The notes beneath the pieces were generated by a model. The model was not told where the DNA came from. It did no database searches and saw only the letters and a list, made by a program, of their open reading frames with translations. From an uncultured Acinetobacter sp. (GTDB lineage Bacteria; Pseudomonadota; Gammaproteobacteria; Pseudomonadales; Moraxellaceae), in the NCBI RefSeq assembly GCF_947626835.1, contig NZ_CANQTS010000001.1:124001-188000 (forward strand): DNA of 64,000 nt. The letters are read 5' to 3'. Below are positions 61,748-64,000 of the stretch, piece by piece (the first letter of the stretch is position 1; every line of letters starts with the position of its first letter). Position numbers and translations under genes: made by a program.

Positions 61748-62527
61748 TTATTTTTCAACAAAAGCGCGTTCAATCACGTAGTCGCCTAATACGCCCATAC
61801 GTGGCGATTCTTTGAGACCGTGTTGGTCAAGAAGCGCTGCAACATCGTCAAGAAATGCAGGAGAACCACACAGCATTGCGCGGTCAGTTTCTGGATTAAA
61901 ACGTGGTAAACCGATTTTTTCAAAGAGTTGACCTGTTTCAATCGCTGTTGTTACACGACCTTGAGTATGGAATTCTTCACGCGTAACTGTTGGGTAGTAA
62001 ACCAATTTTTCTTTCGCGCCCAATTCACCAAAGAATTCGTGGTTTGGAATTTCGTTTTCAATTAAATCTTGATACGCCAATTCTGAAATGAAACGTGTAC
62101 CATGAACCACGATAATTTTTTCAAAACGCTCGTAAGTTTCTGGGTCACGAATAGTCGACAAGAATGGTGCAAGACCTGTACCTGATGACAGTAGATATAA
62201 GTTTTTACCCGGATTTAAGTCATCTAGTACCAATGTACCTGTTGGTTTTTTAGAAACTAAAATATCATCGCCCACTTTTACTTTTTGTAAAATAGAAGTT
62301 AATGGACCATCTGGCACTTTAATTGAGAAGAACTCAAGCTCTTCTTCATAGTTCGCGCTGGCAATTGAGTATGCACGCATTAAAGGCTTGCCATTGACTT
62401 CAAGGCCGATCATGACAAACTGACCGTTTTTAAAACGTAGAGCTTGGTCACGAGTCGTTTTGAAAGAAAATAAAGTGTCATTCCAGTGGTGGACATGAGT
62501 AATCTTTTCGACGTTAAAAGCAGCCAT
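61748..62527 (-). CDS. fpr: Ferredoxin--NADP+ reductase
   Basis: FKNGQFVMIGL, RAYSIASANYEEELEFFSIKV, LLSSGTGLAPFLS; start at MAAFNVEKI. Confidence 0.93.
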   Translation of the reverse strand: MAAFNVEKITHVHHWNDTLFSFKTTRDQALRFKNGQFVMIGLEVNGKPLMRAYSIASANYEEELEFFSIKVPDGPLTSILQKVKVGDDILVSKKPTGTLVLDDLNPGKNLYLLSSGTGLAPFLSTIRDPETYERFEKIIVVHGTRFISELAYQDLIENEIPNHEFFGELGAKEKLVYYPTVTREEFHTQGRVTTAIETGQLFEKIGLPRFNPETDRAMLCGSPAFLDDVAALLDQHGLKESPRMGVLGDYVIERAFVEK

Positions 62528-62629
62528 TAAAGGTCTCAATAAATTATCAAATTAGAACAGGTTGCTATTCTAATCTAAAATCATTCTCGATAAACTGAAT
62601 ATATTTAATTGAGCTTATCAGAAAAAGTG

Positions 62630-63364
62630 ATGACAACGACTTTAACGCTGCCAATTATTGGGTATATGCGTTCGCCTTACCAAGAAAAATTTGGGATTCC
62701 ACGCCAACCTAATTTGGTTGAAATTGAATCTTATATTGAAATGCAAGGTGTGTATAACGATTTAAATGCTTTTCAAGGCATTGACGAATTTAGTCATTTA
62801 TGGCTGATTTGGCAGTTTCATGATAATAAAAATCAACAAGATAGCGCCAAATTCCGTCCGCAAGTGCGTCCACCACGTTTAGGCGGAAACCAAAAAATTG
62901 GGGTGTTTGCCAGTCGTAGCATGTATCGCCCATCCCCAATTGGTTTGTCGGTGGTCAAGCTGAAAAAAGTGAAAAAAGTGGGTAAACAAGTGCGAGTTTA
63001 TGTGGTGGGCAGTGATTTGTTAAATGGTACTCCAATTGTAGATATTAAGCCTTATATTCAATATTCTGATGCAGTGATAGATGCAAAAAGTGCTTATGCA
63101 CAAGATGAGCCACAACGTAAGTCTGTTGTTTGGTTGAAAAATGCACAAATTTCACGTGATGAATTACTCAAAAAAGGGATCTTGAGCATACAAACCTGTC
63201 AAGAGTTAGAACAAGTCTTAGCACTTGACCCACGTCCCGCTTATCAAGATGACCCAACGCGTATTTATGGATTGGCATTTGCTGATTTTAATGTGCGTTT
63301 TAGTGTGGATGACACTCAGGTTTTGATTCAAGCATTAGATGAAAAAGATCAGGTCGGAACCTGA
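62630..63364 (+). CDS. trmO: tRNA N6-threonylcarbamoyladenosine methyltransferase TrmO/TsaA family
   Basis: IGYMRSPYQEKFGIPRQP, FASRSMYRPSPIGLSVVKL, GTPIVDIKPYIQYSDA. Confidence 0.92.
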   Translation: MTTTLTLPIIGYMRSPYQEKFGIPRQPNLVEIESYIEMQGVYNDLNAFQGIDEFSHLWLIWQFHDNKNQQDSAKFRPQVRPPRLGGNQKIGVFASRSMYRPSPIGLSVVKLKKVKKVGKQVRVYVVGSDLLNGTPIVDIKPYIQYSDAVIDAKSAYAQDEPQRKSVVWLKNAQISRDELLKKGILSIQTCQELEQVLALDPRPAYQDDPTRIYGLAFADFNVRFSVDDTQVLIQALDEKDQVGT

Positions 63365-63374
63365 TCTTGGTTGC

Positions 63375-64000
63375 TTAGTTAAGACGTACCTGTTGATCGA
63401 TGGCTTGACTGGCAATCGGATTAAACAAGGCGCATTCGGCTTTTAAGCCAGCTAAATAATGGGTTTCTATGAGGGCTTGTGGGCTATTTGCACCATATTC
63501 TTTAATAGCTTCATTTAAATCGGCTTGATAATCTTGCATATCTTTGCTTAATTGATATGTTGTACCTTGCGCGTAATATGAGCCATATTTTACGACGTTG
63601 TCTGATGCTTTGAAATATGCTTCATAATCGTATTCATAAGGTGAATAGCGATCATGTGCAATAGCAACTTGATAACCTCCTAATGTGGTTTTACGGAAAG
63701 ATTCATTTTCTAATTCATCAAAATCTAACCATGCAGTTCCATAGCTTTGAATATAGTTTTTATTGCTTGAGCTAGAATTATTTTTTAAACAAGTCGCTCC
63801 TTGAGGAAAAGTTTTGCCTTTGAATTGTTGATAATATCGTTGAGGAAATTGACCTACGTGAGGCGTTAAGCTGGCATCTTGTCCTGTGAGATAACTATAA
63901 CCATCAATATACAGCCCCATTTCTTTGTTACTTAAGTCAACGACCGTAAAGTTTTCGGTAAGCTTTAAACCTTTAAGATTATTTTGAGAAGCAGGGGTGA
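63375..64000 (-). CDS. Hypothetical protein, 5' end beyond the window
   Basis: Frame stays open upstream of the listed ATG to base 64000 (...TPASQNNLKGLKLTENFTVVDLSNKEMGLYIDG). Confidence 0.65.
   Translation of the reverse strand, partial: TPASQNNLKGLKLTENFTVVDLSNKEMGLYIDGYSYLTGQDASLTPHVGQFPQRYYQQFKGKTFPQGATCLKNNSSSSNKNYIQSYGTAWLDFDELENESFRKTTLGGYQVAIAHDRYSPYEYDYEAYFKASDNVVKYGSYYAQGTTYQLSKDMQDYQADLNEAIKEYGANSPQALIETHYLAGLKAECALFNPIASQAIDQQVRLN

Noticed and set aside
1-64000. Prophage, transposon, integron or defence island
   Set aside because: No integrase, transposase, terminal inverted repeats, capsid or known defence-system genes were seen; gene content is core metabolism and envelope.

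Overview
The window looks like a stretch of core chromosome from an Acinetobacter-like gammaproteobacterium (inferred from gene content, gene order and AT-rich codon usage). It is almost entirely housekeeping genes. Recognised genes include comEC (partial), an LpxL-type acyltransferase, purN/purM, hda, an ECF sigma unit, fbp, pal-tolB-tolA-tolR-tolQ-ybgC, ruvBA, dgt, purL, queC/queE/queF, dapD, lipA, sthA, map, rpsB-tsf, rlpA, mltB, a YadGH-like ABC exporter, tRNA-Arg(CCG), glyA, rnk, ahpF, fpr and trmO. I saw no CRISPR array, prophage, transposase, integrase or rRNA. The points most worth a second look are: (1) a three-gene TelA/XpaC-like plus membrane-protein operon (55243-58098) preceded by a 21-bp-spaced direct repeat and a 12-bp perfect hairpin; (2) a candidate structured sRNA with near-consensus promoter and terminator just after tRNA-Arg (about 51006-51147); (3) several small membrane ORFs absent from the ORF track (39, 44 and 31 aa), one translationally coupled to an MFS transporter; (4) two probable gene disruptions, an in-frame TAA at 18609 and a frameshift splitting a membrane-anchored DUF2726-like gene near 52.9 kb; (5) a secreted protein next to tol-pal with three tandem TonB-C-like repeats; (6) an rpsB leader and a MerR-type 19-bp-spacer promoter. 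None of these could be checked against databases here.
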